A DNA stretch of 64,000 nt from JBBATK01 sp039810585 (GCA_039810585.1 JBDHXF010000015.1:1-64000); one strand, 5' to 3'. Positions 53,017 through 62,755 are shown, counted from the stretch's first letter. Notes: generated from the letters alone by a model not told the origin. Translations and numbers: made by a program.

Positions 53017-53721
53017 GTGTTTTCCCTTTTTGAGCATATAGCACACTGTCGCCAAGCTATTTCCTCTGCTTGCCGGCGTGCTCAGCGCGAACTCTCCACC
53101 GTTCAGCTTGTTGCTGCGTCGAAAACGCACGATGCTGATGTCATTCGAGAGGCATTCGGCTTGGGTATTCACAACTTTGGCGAGAATTACGTGCAGGAAT
53201 GGCAGACAAAGCGGACATCTTTGCAAGATTTGAGCGATCTGCAATGGCACTTTATCGGACACCTTCAGCGAAACAAGGTTCGTTTTCTCATTCCGGGTGT
53301 GTCCGTCATTCACTCTGTCGACTCTTTCAGTCTGGCCAAGGAAATTTCTAAGGAGTCGTTGCGGCACGGACGCTCTACCTCCATTCTCTTCCAGGTTAAC
53401 ACCTCCGGTGAGGACTCCAAGTCCGGCGTTCAGCCCGATTCGCTTCTCGACCTTGTATCAGAGTGTAAAAATTTAGGAGGAATTGTTCTATCCGGACTTA
53501 TGGCAATTCCGGAAGCTCAAGACGACGCGGAGGATGTCCGACCCGAGTTTCGACTTCTGGCTGAGTTGAGACAAGATGTGCAAACACGACACTCTTTGGA
53601 ACACTTCACTGAACTATCGATGGGAATGAGTTCAGACTTCGAAGTTGCGATTGAGGAAGGTGCAACGCTAGTTCGCTTGGGCACTGCGTTGTTCGGAGAA
53701 CGCGACTATTCATCACACTGA
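53017..53721 (+). CDS. YggS/PROSC-family PLP-homeostasis protein
   Basis: A 234-residue PLP-binding protein without known catalysis, thought to balance vitamin B6 pools. The fold type III barrel is visible, with PLP lysine K36 in LVAASKTHDADVI, IHNFGENYVQEW, and the C-terminal LSMGMSSDFEVAIEEGATLV and RLGTALFGERDY. The start is GTG at 53017 because it gives the family length; no ATG fits. The gene converges with the arginase-family gene, 56 bp between stops. Confidence 0.9.
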   Translation: MFSLFEHIAHCRQAISSACRRAQRELSTVQLVAASKTHDADVIREAFGLGIHNFGENYVQEWQTKRTSLQDLSDLQWHFIGHLQRNKVRFLIPGVSVIHSVDSFSLAKEISKESLRHGRSTSILFQVNTSGEDSKSGVQPDSLLDLVSECKNLGGIVLSGLMAIPEAQDDAEDVRPEFRLLAELRQDVQTRHSLEHFTELSMGMSSDFEVAIEEGATLVRLGTALFGERDYSSH

Positions 53722-53777
53722 GCTTCGGTTCGAACCTGCCCTTGTTTCCTATCCTTAGCTTATAGTAAACCTCCGTA

Positions 53778-54773
53778 CTACGACTTCAACGCTTCAGATC
53801 TGGCATCCAAAGCGTGGGCTACCAAGTGAGCCACGAGTTTAACCGTTCTGCCGTCCGTGTCATGCCGAGGATTGCACTCCACAAAATCGATAAGCCGCGT
53901 CTTCATGTGAGTGGCTGCGGCACGAACCATGGCGATGGCTTGCTGCGGATCGAAACCGTCTACGGCAACAGCACTGACTCCGGGTGCATAGGCTCCGCCA
54001 ATCGCATCAATGTCAAACGAGCAGTACAGGGCTTCTGCCTTCGCAGCTCGTTCAAGGGCTTCATGGTAGGCCGTGGTAACTCCGAGTCGCCGACATTCAT
54101 CCAACATCATCGCCCGCTGTTTTCTATCTTCTATATAACGCAGATGCGCACCGGCAGCTGTAAACGCTTGGATCCCAAACACGGTGCAGGAATCGTCCTC
54201 AATCTTGTCTCTCCCGCTCTCCAGCAACTGCCGAAAGCCTGAGCCGGAATGACACAGCAGTTCGCTATCTACCTCGATCATCGGACGCACATCCGGATGA
54301 GCATCGACATTAATAAACGCCATCGATGCACAACTCTGTTGCACTGCCGCACCATCCGGCCACGCTAGATCGTGTCCTCCCCCAAGTACAATCACCAGAG
54401 CCTTGGTTGACAAGAGTTCAGAGAGAACTTCTTTGAGATGCATGTGGATCTGCTCAAGACTACGTCCACGACAGTCCACATCACCGGCGTCTATGACCTG
54501 TACGTTTTCACAGACGGATCTTGTGCCATGAGAAGCCGCCAGCGCATACAAGGCCTTGCGGATAGCCGCCGGTGCTTCCTCGGACCCCGGTCTTCCTCCG
54601 TTTCGCTCCACTCCAATGTGCTGCGGAACGCCGACGATGACAACTGAATGCGCCCCCGGCTCGGTGTGCTCCAGATCGCGAACGAGAGTTGAAAAACGTA
54701 GATCTTCGGGATCCGGTCTGACGATCGTTTTCATTGCGGCCGGAATCAAGTACTCAGGATGCGATAGTAGCAT
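53778..54773 (-). CDS. Arginase/agmatinase/formiminoglutamase-family hydrolase
   Basis: A manganese ureohydrolase of 331 residues. All six metal ligands are seen: H134 (LGGGHDLAWPD), D157, H159 and D161 (NVDAHPDVR), D254 and D256 (SFDIDAIGGAYAPGVSAVAV). The family includes arginase, agmatinase, formiminoglutamase and proclavaminate hydrolase; the exact substrate is not clear, though the overall layout resembles formiminoglutamase. The ATG at 54773 is preferred over an upstream TTG. It lies 100 bp from the stop of the glycosyltransferase gene on the same strand; a shared transcript is possible. Confidence 0.85.
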   Translation of the reverse strand: MLLSHPEYLIPAAMKTIVRPDPEDLRFSTLVRDLEHTEPGAHSVVIVGVPQHIGVERNGGRPGSEEAPAAIRKALYALAASHGTRSVCENVQVIDAGDVDCRGRSLEQIHMHLKEVLSELLSTKALVIVLGGGHDLAWPDGAAVQQSCASMAFINVDAHPDVRPMIEVDSELLCHSGSGFRQLLESGRDKIEDDSCTVFGIQAFTAAGAHLRYIEDRKQRAMMLDECRRLGVTTAYHEALERAAKAEALYCSFDIDAIGGAYAPGVSAVAVDGFDPQQAIAMVRAAATHMKTRLIDFVECNPRHDTDGRTVKLVAHLVAHALDARSEALKS

Positions 54774-54873
54774 GGGGTTCAAATGGTGTCGTTATTAGTC
54801 TACGTTTACCTTCAGGTGTCGAATGTAAGGATGGTGTATGGAGTAATGTCCGACTCTCTAATCTATCCCGATC

Positions 54874-56025
54874 TCATAATCGTCGCGCTTCGTCATCCTG
54901 AGCGTTCCGAACAATTCTCTGTACAATATCATGCGCCACGCGATCCCATGAGTAATACTGAGCGGCAGCCACACGTTGAGCGCGAACTCTTTCGACCATC
55001 TCTGTATCGGCAAGTGACTTTGATATCAACGCTGCCAATTCATCAGGCTGTGTCGAGTGCTCGGATAACAAATACCCGTTATCTGCCTCACGAATAATCT
55101 CCGGCATGGCGCAGCAATTTCTCGCTACCACCGGAACTCCGTGAACTAAGGCTTCGGCAAACACCAATCCGTAGGCTTCGAAGTACGAAGGCAATACAAA
55201 GAGTCGAGCATGGTGAAAGTAGCGCTGCACTACGTCCTTAGGTTGCGCACCTAGCACATGCACGCCCTCAGATACCCAAGAAGATAATTCGTGCAGTTCA
55301 GGACCAATGACCACCATATCGACATCGGCCTTTTCCCGCAAACGGGCATAGGCCTGCAGCACCAATGGTATGGCCTTTCGTTCGACATCTTTGCCAACAA
55401 CAAGCAGATATTCTTTGGGGTGAAGTCGCTCGCTCGATTCCAGAGCGGTGGCAGTCGCTCCTGCCCCGACTACGTGCAGTCGCTCGTGCGGTATATCATA
55501 GGCTCGACTCGCTCCCTCAGCAGCAAACCGACTAACAGCGAAGAGTCCGCGCGCGGCTTCATACACTCTCTTCTGTTGCATTTCCCGAGCTTGCAAGTAC
55601 GAATCTCGATAATGCACCCGTTCCACGCGGGCGAGCTCCGGAACCCGAAGCATTTCTCGAAAACCCGGAATACTGAGGTCGAAATAGAGGTACTGCGATA
55701 GCCGTGGAGTCGGCTCAATATCCGAGATGCACAGCACCGCATCTAAACCGCTACAACTCTGCATTTCCTGGCGGAATCGGCCTTGAATTGCGCGATGTCG
55801 CGCAGGCGAATGCGGAGCTTCGTTTTGCCAATACGCAGCATACGGATGTTTGGATAAGGAGCGTAGAGTATAATACAATTGCTGCCATCGCGGCAGCAGC
55901 ACATCGATGTCAACAAGGTGAATCTCGACCTGACGCAGCAGGGCTTGATACAAGGCATGGGGAATCCCGGACCAGGTATTCGACCGAGGTTCAGTCCAAT
56001 TGCAAGCAAATCCCAAGTGGAGCAT
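54874..56025 (-). CDS. GT4-type glycosyltransferase
   Basis: A 383-residue GT-B glycosyltransferase. The C-terminal nucleotide-sugar domain has YLLVVGKDVERKAIPLVLQA, LFVLPSYFEAYGLVFAEALV and GVPVVARNCCAMPEII, with the E-x7-E motif of the GT4 group. The N-terminal acceptor domain starts MLHLGFACNWTEPR. Sugar and acceptor are unknown. It is divergent from the SanA-like gene. Surface polysaccharide or glycolipid synthesis is likely. Confidence 0.85.
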   Translation of the reverse strand: MLHLGFACNWTEPRSNTWSGIPHALYQALLRQVEIHLVDIDVLLPRWQQLYYTLRSLSKHPYAAYWQNEAPHSPARHRAIQGRFRQEMQSCSGLDAVLCISDIEPTPRLSQYLYFDLSIPGFREMLRVPELARVERVHYRDSYLQAREMQQKRVYEAARGLFAVSRFAAEGASRAYDIPHERLHVVGAGATATALESSERLHPKEYLLVVGKDVERKAIPLVLQAYARLREKADVDMVVIGPELHELSSWVSEGVHVLGAQPKDVVQRYFHHARLFVLPSYFEAYGLVFAEALVHGVPVVARNCCAMPEIIREADNGYLLSEHSTQPDELAALISKSLADTEMVERVRAQRVAAAQYYSWDRVAHDIVQRIVRNAQDDEARRL

Positions 56026-56264
56026 GTCTTCCTTGTTGCGTGAGCTACGAAATTAGTCTTGCACCTCGTTTTCGGAAGCGGCATTTTGCGCACAATCCAA
56101 CGTGATCGTGCCTGGTTTTGTTTGCACCGCCATAAGCCGGTGCCCAACTCCGAATAGCGAATGTCGATCTGTTGGATTGGTTTGCACACACCACTCGTAA
56201 AGAGTCGAATAATACGTGCGCAGCGAAGCTGCACACGTATTCATAAGTCCTGAACGATACGCTC

Positions 56265-56933
56265 ATGAGGCTCCACCGATTTTCACTCGCCAACTCCAAA
56301 ACACTTCGTCGCATAGGGTGGATTGGGGTCTTGCTGATATGCGCCGCAGGAGTGGCCGTTTTCCTAGCAGATCGCGCCGTGCAGAACGCGGCGGAGCATC
56401 GCCTGTACACTCGCGTTGAAGATCTTCCGCATCGACATACCGGACTCCTTTTAGGCACGGCCCCGACGTCCGGAGCGTATCAGAATTGGTACTTCCGCTA
56501 CAGAGTGGAGGCAGCGGCTGAGTTACTTCGGAGGCACGCCATCGATGTGCTATTAATTAGTGGTGATAATAGTCGGAATAGCTACGACGAACCGACCGCG
56601 ATGCGCGACTCGCTCGTGGCCAAAGGTATTGACTCCAATCGTATTGTTCTCGACTATGCCGGTTTTCGAACCTTCGACAGTATCGTGCGGGTAAAGGAAG
56701 TGTTTTCACAAGATTCGATTGTGGTGATCTCCCAAGCATTCCATAACGCTCGCGCACTCTACATAGCACAACAAGAAGGCATCGATGCTATCGGATTCAA
56801 TGCTCAAGAAGTGGATCCCATCTATGGTCCCCGCATTCAAATCCGCGAGAAGTTTGCCCGACTGAAAACCATTCTGGATTTTTATATCGGAACGAGACCT
56901 CATTTTTTAGGACCAAAGGTTTCCGTTCCTTAG
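56265..56933 (+). CDS. SanA/DUF218-type membrane protein
   Basis: A 222-residue protein with one N-terminal membrane helix (residues about 17-36, IGWIGVLLICAAGVAVFLAD). The DUF218 fold follows: HTGLLLGTAPTSGAYQNWYF, VLLISGDNSRNSYDEPTAMR, VLDYAGFRTFDSIVRVKEVF and VVISQAFHNARALYIAQQEG. In E. coli SanA affects envelope permeability and vancomycin sensitivity; the reaction is not known. The catalytic part would face outside. The next gene, an M28 peptidase, starts 39 bp later, so co-transcription is possible. Confidence 0.85.
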   Translation: MRLHRFSLANSKTLRRIGWIGVLLICAAGVAVFLADRAVQNAAEHRLYTRVEDLPHRHTGLLLGTAPTSGAYQNWYFRYRVEAAAELLRRHAIDVLLISGDNSRNSYDEPTAMRDSLVAKGIDSNRIVLDYAGFRTFDSIVRVKEVFSQDSIVVISQAFHNARALYIAQQEGIDAIGFNAQEVDPIYGPRIQIREKFARLKTILDFYIGTRPHFLGPKVSVP

Positions 56934-56972
56934 TCACCGTACAATTCACTTGAACTCAACTCGCATACAGAC

Positions 56973-58337
56973 ATGGCACGACATCACTTCTATGGCCTCT
57001 TTCGCATCCTGCTTTTTTCTCTGTGTATAGGCGGTTCGCTCCATGCACAAATACTTGGCAAGTATAAAAGCACAGCTGATCGCATTATCGCCAAGGCAGA
57101 TGCTGACAGTGTATTGTATAGCAGTCTGGCCACCATGTGCGACACCTATGGAAGCCGCTTAAGCGGTTCCGAATCCCTCGAGCGAGCCATCGATTGGGTT
57201 GTACAGCAGGCCACCAAGGAAGGTTTTCATGTGTGGACGGAACCCGCAAAAGTGCCGCACTGGATTCGGGGCAAGGAGTCGTTAACCATGACTGCTCCTC
57301 GCGAGAAAAGCATTGCTATGCTTGGCTTAGGTGGCAGCATCCCTACCCCACCCGAGGGCATAAATGCCGAGGTGTTGGTGGTTCGCTCGTTCGACGAATT
57401 ACGCACTCGCTCGTCTGAAGCAAAGGGAAAAATCGTCCTCTTCAACGCGCCATTTATCGAGTACGGAAAAACGGTAGCGTACAGAGTCAACGGCGCATCG
57501 GAGGCGGCACGCTACGGAGCGGTGGGAGCCCTAGTGCGCTCAATTGGTCCGGCTTCTTTATACACACCGCATACGGGAGTAATGCATTACAACGACAGCA
57601 TGGCGAAAGTTCCGACAGCCGCCATCAGTATTGAGGATGCAGAACTCATGGCGCGTATGACGGCAAGAGGACAGACTGTGCGAGTTCATTTGGAGATGGA
57701 GGGGCATTATGGACCGGATCAAGACTCGCGCAACATTATCATGGAACTGAAGGGCAGCGAAAAGCCTGATGAGATCGTGGTCATGGGTGGACATATCGAT
57801 TCCTGGGATGTAGGACAAGGCGCGATGGATGATGGCGGAGGATGCTTCAGCGCTTGGCATGCCTTGCGGACAATACGAGACCTCGGCTTGAAGCCAAAGA
57901 GAACGATACGGGTGGTTTTTTGGACGAATGAGGAATACGGAACGCGCGGTGCGGAAGCCTATGCATCGGCTCATGAAAAGGAGAAGCACGTGTTGGGCAT
58001 TGAGTCGGACGAAGGCACCTTTACTCCTAAAGGATTTGCCGTGGAAGGATCCGACGCCGCCTTGCTGTTTTACCAACAGTTATCACCTCTGCTGGAAGGC
58101 ATACGGGCAACACGTTTTGAGGCCGGTTTTGCAGGCGCCGATGTCGGGCCGCTTCGCGTGAAAAAGAGCATTCCCTTGTTGGGCTTGGTCGTTGATACCA
58201 CGAAGTACTTTTGGTACCATCATACAAACGCTGACACCATGGATAAGCTCAATCCGCAAGAGCTGAATCGATGCGCTGCCGCGATGGCTATTATGGCTTA
58301 CCTTGCTGCGGATATCGACGATGTACCGATGAAGTAA
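56973..58337 (+). CDS. Exported M28-family metallopeptidase with PA insert
   Basis: A 454-residue exported aminopeptidase/carboxypeptidase Q-like enzyme. The signal peptide is MARHHFYGLFRILLFSLCIG. A protease-associated domain lies at residues about 130-245. The co-catalytic zinc site: H274 (GGHIDSWD), D286 (GAMDDGGG), E320/E321 (FWTNEEYG), D346 (IESDEG) and a His in YHHTNADT near residue 430. This fits M28 with H, D, E, D/E, H order. Substrate is unknown; degradation of peptides in the periplasm or outside is likely. A strong terminator follows. Confidence 0.9.
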   Translation: MARHHFYGLFRILLFSLCIGGSLHAQILGKYKSTADRIIAKADADSVLYSSLATMCDTYGSRLSGSESLERAIDWVVQQATKEGFHVWTEPAKVPHWIRGKESLTMTAPREKSIAMLGLGGSIPTPPEGINAEVLVVRSFDELRTRSSEAKGKIVLFNAPFIEYGKTVAYRVNGASEAARYGAVGALVRSIGPASLYTPHTGVMHYNDSMAKVPTAAISIEDAELMARMTARGQTVRVHLEMEGHYGPDQDSRNIIMELKGSEKPDEIVVMGGHIDSWDVGQGAMDDGGGCFSAWHALRTIRDLGLKPKRTIRVVFWTNEEYGTRGAEAYASAHEKEKHVLGIESDEGTFTPKGFAVEGSDAALLFYQQLSPLLEGIRATRFEAGFAGADVGPLRVKKSIPLLGLVVDTTKYFWYHHTNADTMDKLNPQELNRCAAAMAIMAYLAADIDDVPMK

Positions 58338-58411
58338 GGTTAAGACGTTAAGTATTCGGCGTCACTTCGATGTTGTTCGAGACCTGGGTGCTTACTATCA
58401 AGACTGTTGCA

Positions 58412-58457
58412 CAAGAACGAAAAAAGCCCCAATTGGGGCTTTTTTTTTCGTTCTATC
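58412..58457. terminator. Bidirectional terminator between convergent genes
   Basis: GCCCC-AATT-GGGGC with six A before and nine T after, and outer arms AGAACG / CGTTCT. It suits both the M28 gene and the facing small-protein gene. Confidence 0.88.
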
Positions 58458-58478
58458 GTGGTGTTTCTCGGAGAGGAT

Positions 58479-58826
58479 TTAGGGCTTCTTGTGTTGTTGA
58501 CGGATCTCGCGGCGGAGATCTTTGAGATCACTCTTGGCAGCCTTCACATCCTTGTGAGCTTCGGCGTGTTCAGCTTTTGCTTGTTGATGAAGAGTCTTGG
58601 CTTGATCGATGTTACCGGCATCTTTGGCGGCCTTTGCTTCTTGCATGGTAGCCTTGGCCTTTTGGTTTTCGGCTTTAGCGTCCTTTACTTTTTGCTTGGC
58701 AGCCTCGACACGTGCCTTCTGCTCAGGCGTGAGTTTTGGTTTTGCTGTGGTCACGTCCTGCGCATTCAGGCTGGCAACGCCAAGGAAGAGAGCGACGGCG
58801 AAGCCGGCGAGAATTGAGTTTTTCAT
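58479..58826 (-). CDS. Small exported Lys/Ala-rich coiled-coil protein
   Basis: A 115-residue mature-type protein with signal peptide MKNSILAGFAVALFLGVASL ending near NAQ. The remainder is almost entirely charged helix (KARVEAAKQKVKDAKAENQK, AKSDLKDLRREIRQQHKKP) with heptad-like alanines. Such a sequence suggests an extended periplasmic helix. No family was identified; Lpp-like or chaperone-like roles are guesses. The ATG at 58826 is chosen for the signal sequence; a frame from 58892 adds 22 residues. Confidence 0.65.
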   Translation of the reverse strand: MKNSILAGFAVALFLGVASLNAQDVTTAKPKLTPEQKARVEAAKQKVKDAKAENQKAKATMQEAKAAKDAGNIDQAKTLHQQAKAEHAEAHKDVKAAKSDLKDLRREIRQQHKKP

Positions 58827-59264
58827 GAGAGAACCTTTCGTTAAGGTGGTTATGGAATTGTTTGAGTTGTGTGTCCTGAAACGCGTTTTCAAGGACTATG
58901 ACTACGGAAGATCTCGGGATGGTTTAATGCGGTCGAGATTTTTTTGACAATTGTTCAGCTCTGTCCGGAACAACACAGAGTGTGCGCCTACAACGCCATG
59001 TGGCGATGAGACCATGCCCGGAATGGCACAATTGGAGACCGTCCAGGGTTACTCGGCATAATCCGACTGTAGAAGTGGACGGAAACTCTAAAAAATGCTT
59101 AAAAACGCCAAAAAACGCCATCGAAGGCAGAGTGATAAGTCTCGAACGATCAAGTGCTTCAGCAGCGCTTTCCTTCAGACTCCATTATTGCTATTCCCTG
59201 TTTTTCAGGTAAATTGCGTGTCATTTGCTTTGTATCTAAACCTATTGTTCATTGCTAATCGGAG
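58827..59264. other. Divergent intergenic region before secD
   Basis: About 440 bp between the small exported protein (minus) and secD (plus). No gene is seen. AAAACGCCA occurs twice near 59100-59120. Promoters for both neighbours must lie here, but I cannot point to convincing -35/-10 pairs. secD is preceded by GGAG overlapping its ATG and probably uses a distant ribosome site. Confidence 0.4.
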
Positions 59265-61370
59265 ATGTCCTTGAAAGGTACCGTTCGCAGATATCTGATC
59301 ATCGCATTACCACTCGTTTTTGTTGGATTTCTTCTCTATCCAACTTGGCGTGTCAGCTCTCTTGAAAAAGAGCGCAGCGCCATCGACACCAGCGTCGACA
59401 AAAACGCACTGGCTAACTGGGATCAGAAATATTCGGAAACATTGAAAAACAATCGCCAACAGGCACTCAAGCTGGGTCTGGACCTGCGTGGTGGAATGTA
59501 TGTGACCCTTGAGGTCGATGCAGTTAAGCTGCTTGAAGAAGCAGCAGATAAGAATGCCAGAGAAGATGAGGCGTTTAAGCAAGTTATTGCAAAAACGCGT
59601 CAACTGTCGGAAACCAGTGATGAACCGGTGATCGACATATTCAAGCGCACCTTCAACGAAATCGCAAAGCCGCAGGGAAAAACGCTCATCAATTACTATT
59701 CCCTGGCTGACATTAAAGAGATTTCTGAAGACAAGATCTTAGCCAAACTCACCCGCGACATCGACGAAGCGGTTGACCAGGCCTTGCAGGTTATTCGTTC
59801 CCGCGTTGACAAATTCGGCGTGGCAGAACCAACCATTCAAAAACAAGGATCACGGCGCATTTTGCTTGAGTTACCGGGTGTGCAAGACGAAGCCCAAATG
59901 CGTGAGCTTATTGAGCACACAGCACGTTTGGATTTCAAACTTGTTCGTGGCGGTGGCGACGTATTGCGCGCCTTCCTGAGCATCGACGAGTATCTTGAGC
60001 GCCTTAACGAAGGCAAGCAAGGAATGGCTAGTGATTCGTTAAAGCAGGATTCAACAAAGACTGACTCTACGGCTTTGGCTGCAAATTCAGCAACAGTGAA
60101 GTCTGACTCTGTAAAGCAGGCAGACTCAACTGCTATGGCAGCGAAGGACAGCGGAAAGTCGAAGGATCCCTATGCCGGTTTATCAGACGAGCAGAAGCGC
60201 GCCAAGTATTTGAAGGAGCACCCCTTCACATCGTTGTTTGCGTCGGAATTCCTGGTGGACAAGAAGTCTCGTCCCCAAGAGTTTTCCTTCCTTAAGGAAA
60301 TAATCCCGAATCTGCCTCCGAGTGCCGACTACTTCTATCGCACAAGCGAAAAGAACAAGAAGATCATTCTGAACTACCTCAAGCGTGATGATATTCGTCA
60401 CTTACTTCCCGGTGATTTAGAAGTTGTGGTAGATGCCAAACCTATTCGCGGAACGGAAAAGACACCCGATCCGGTGTACGGCATGTACGTTGTCAAGCGT
60501 GAATCGGAATTGACCGGCGAAGTGATTGTTGACGCCTATGAGAATTTCGACCCTTCAACCAATCGTCCTATCGTCGACATGCAAATGAACGATGATGGTT
60601 CCGATCGTTGGGCTCGCATTACCGGCGCCAATGTTGGCAAGCGCATCGCTATTGTGTTGGACGGCGAAGTGTACAGCGCACCAACGGTTATCAACAAGAT
60701 CACCGGCGGACGTTCACAGATTACGGGTATGGCGAACATCGAAGAAGCCAAACTGCTCAAGATTATCCTCAAGGCCGGCGCTCTGAAGGCTCCGGTAAAA
60801 ATCATCGAAGAGCGCTTGGTTGGTCCGTCACTTGGTGAAGACTCGATTAAGTATGGCATGTGGGCATCGGTTATTGCCTTTGTCTTGGTGGTGTTGTTTA
60901 TGACGGTGTATTACTCAACCGCCGGAATCGTAGCCAATGTTGCCATGATGATCAACGTTTCGTTGAACATCGCAGCACTGGCGGCATTCGGTGGAACACT
61001 ATCACTTCCGGGTATTGCGGGTATTATTCTGACGATTGGTCTGGCGGTTGACGCCAACATCATCATCTTCGAACGTATTCGCGAGGAAATTTATCATGGT
61101 CGAACGTTGCGTGCTGCGGTAGACGAAGGTTTCAAGCATGCATTACCGCCGATTATTGACTCCCACGTGTCGACCTTTATTACCGCATTCATCTTAATGT
61201 ATTTTGGCTATGGCCCTATCAAGGGATTCGCAGTCACTCTCATGATCGGTATTTTCTCGACACTGTTTACCGGTATCATTGTCTCGAAGTCTATCATCGA
61301 GGTCATTATCACGCGCAAGCCGGGTGCTCATTTGAGTTTTGGTGAGCACGCTATCAGTCACCATTCATAA
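59265..61370 (+). CDS. secD: Protein translocase subunit SecD
   Basis: With SecF and YajC, SecD supports the proton-driven late step of Sec export. A 701-residue membrane protein: TM1 (residues about 9-28), periplasmic P1 starting LKLGLDLRGGMYVTLEVDAV, and the C-terminal five-helix block (VFYSTAGIVANVAMM-like YYSTAGIVANVAMMINVSLN, LTIGLAVDANIIIFERIREE, YFGYGPIKGFAVTLMIGIFS). Residues about 248-305 are a Ser/Asp/Thr/Lys-rich insert (SLKQDSTKTDSTALAANSAT), which accounts for the long length. secF follows 19 bases downstream; they are clearly one operon. Confidence 0.95.
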   Translation: MSLKGTVRRYLIIALPLVFVGFLLYPTWRVSSLEKERSAIDTSVDKNALANWDQKYSETLKNNRQQALKLGLDLRGGMYVTLEVDAVKLLEEAADKNAREDEAFKQVIAKTRQLSETSDEPVIDIFKRTFNEIAKPQGKTLINYYSLADIKEISEDKILAKLTRDIDEAVDQALQVIRSRVDKFGVAEPTIQKQGSRRILLELPGVQDEAQMRELIEHTARLDFKLVRGGGDVLRAFLSIDEYLERLNEGKQGMASDSLKQDSTKTDSTALAANSATVKSDSVKQADSTAMAAKDSGKSKDPYAGLSDEQKRAKYLKEHPFTSLFASEFLVDKKSRPQEFSFLKEIIPNLPPSADYFYRTSEKNKKIILNYLKRDDIRHLLPGDLEVVVDAKPIRGTEKTPDPVYGMYVVKRESELTGEVIVDAYENFDPSTNRPIVDMQMNDDGSDRWARITGANVGKRIAIVLDGEVYSAPTVINKITGGRSQITGMANIEEAKLLKIILKAGALKAPVKIIEERLVGPSLGEDSIKYGMWASVIAFVLVVLFMTVYYSTAGIVANVAMMINVSLNIAALAAFGGTLSLPGIAGIILTIGLAVDANIIIFERIREEIYHGRTLRAAVDEGFKHALPPIIDSHVSTFITAFILMYFGYGPIKGFAVTLMIGIFSTLFTGIIVSKSIIEVIITRKPGAHLSFGEHAISHHS

Positions 61371-61389
61371 TCTGTAACTGAGGAAAACC

Positions 61390-62346
61390 ATGGAATTTTT
61401 CGGTAAAACAAAAATTGACTTTTTAAATAAGCGAAAGTTCTTCTTCTTTCTCTCGATTGCATTGAATGTTGTGGGTCTTGGGCTGGCAGCATTTGGCATT
61501 CGGATGGGTATTGACTTCAAGGGAGGAAGTGAAGTTGCTGTATCGTTCACTAATCCGCAACAAACGGCTGTTATTCGCGACATCGTTGCGAAGGCCGGCT
61601 TTCAGAACGCTGAAATCAAATCGTACGGAAAGCCGACAGATTTTCTTATCCGCGTCTCGGACGTAGCGGTGACCGGACATGAGAAGCCATCAGCAACAAT
61701 CATCTCGTCTCTCCAAAAAGCCTTCCCAAACGAAAAGATCACTGTACAGAAAGACGATCTTATCGGACCGAAGGTTGGTTCTGAACTTCGCAATAAGGCC
61801 TTACTGGCACTTATCATTGCCGTGATTGCCATCTTGATCTACATTGCCTTCCGCTTTGAGTTCATCTATGGCCTTGGTGCGGTGATCGCTCTTATTCACG
61901 ACGTGTGTATTTCATTTGGGATGGTGATCATCTTTCAGAAGTTGGAAATCCTCAATTTGGAATTCAACATGGGTGTGCTTGCGGCGTTGTTGACAGTGGC
62001 TGGTTTCTCGATCAACGATACCGTGATCATTTTCGATCGTATTCGCGAGAACAGAGTGAGGCACAAGGGACTTTCGTTGATCTCTTTAATGAACTTGTCG
62101 ATCAACGAAACCCTCAGCAGAACCATCAATACGGTTGTAACGGTGATCTTAGTACTTGTCACCATCTTGGTTCTTGGTGGCGAAGCTTTGCACGGCTTTG
62201 CATTTACCATGCTGGTGGGTATCATTACCGGCACCTATTCATCGATTTACATTGCAAGTGCCTTTGTGGTGTGGTTTCTTGAAACGGTTCGCAAAGAAGA
62301 TCTTGAGACCCCGTATCAAAAAGAACTTGCTGCTTCGCGCGCTTAA
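61390..62346 (+). CDS. secF: Protein translocase subunit SecF
   Basis: A 318-residue partner of SecD. Six membrane spans are predicted. The P-domain start is GIRMGIDFKGGSEVAVSF, followed by LIALIHDVCISFGMVIIFQK-like helices, and the conserved TVAGFSINDTVIIFDRIREN motif. The C-terminal block includes LVTILVLGGEALHGFAFTML. The gene follows secD closely and is itself followed 14 bases later by a STAS-domain gene, so all three may form one transcript. Confidence 0.95.
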   Translation: MEFFGKTKIDFLNKRKFFFFLSIALNVVGLGLAAFGIRMGIDFKGGSEVAVSFTNPQQTAVIRDIVAKAGFQNAEIKSYGKPTDFLIRVSDVAVTGHEKPSATIISSLQKAFPNEKITVQKDDLIGPKVGSELRNKALLALIIAVIAILIYIAFRFEFIYGLGAVIALIHDVCISFGMVIIFQKLEILNLEFNMGVLAALLTVAGFSINDTVIIFDRIRENRVRHKGLSLISLMNLSINETLSRTINTVVTVILVLVTILVLGGEALHGFAFTMLVGIITGTYSSIYIASAFVVWFLETVRKEDLETPYQKELAASRA

Positions 62347-62360
62347 TATAACGACGTATC

Positions 62361-62669
62361 ATGAGCTCAACACCTGCAGAAACGGTCATTCATCTTCCAG
62401 CCAAAGTATTGGGTGGTGCAGATGCTGTTACGTTTTCGGAACATCTTCGTTCGCTCGTTGCTGAAGGTCACACGTCTGTTGTTGTCGATTTAGCCGCAGT
62501 CGAAGTGATGAACAGCTCAGGATTGGGTATGTTGGTTGCAGGCCACAGCACCTTACGTCGGGCAGGTGGCTCTCTCAGCTTTCGCAACATTCCGGAAACT
62601 GTGCAGACCCTGCTTCGAATGACGCACTTAGATACTGTTTTTCAATTGTCAAATGGAACACGATCCTAA
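62361..62669 (+). CDS. STAS-domain anti-sigma-factor antagonist-like protein
   Basis: A 102-residue single STAS domain (VVVDLAAVEVMNSSGLGMLV, AGHSTLRRAGGSLSFRNIPE). The phosphorylatable serine is present in NSSGLG. Such proteins (SpoIIAA/RsbV-like) bind anti-sigma factors when dephosphorylated. No kinase or phosphatase partner is in the window. It follows secF by 14 bases and is ended by a hairpin. Confidence 0.85.
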   Translation: MSSTPAETVIHLPAKVLGGADAVTFSEHLRSLVAEGHTSVVVDLAAVEVMNSSGLGMLVAGHSTLRRAGGSLSFRNIPETVQTLLRMTHLDTVFQLSNGTRS

Positions 62670-62707
62670 AAAGGTCGGACGGTACATTAGCTTGCTTTTA
62701 TAACCTT

Positions 62708-62740
62708 AAGCTCCGGTAGCCTTCGCAACCGGAGCTTTCT
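62708..62740 (+). terminator. Terminator after the STAS gene
   Basis: AAGCTCCGGT (62708-62717) and ACCGGAGCTT (62728-62737) enclose a 10-nt loop and are followed by TCTTATG. The T-run is short. It separates secDF-STAS from purA. Confidence 0.8.
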
Positions 62741-62755
62741 TATGCTGTATCAATC

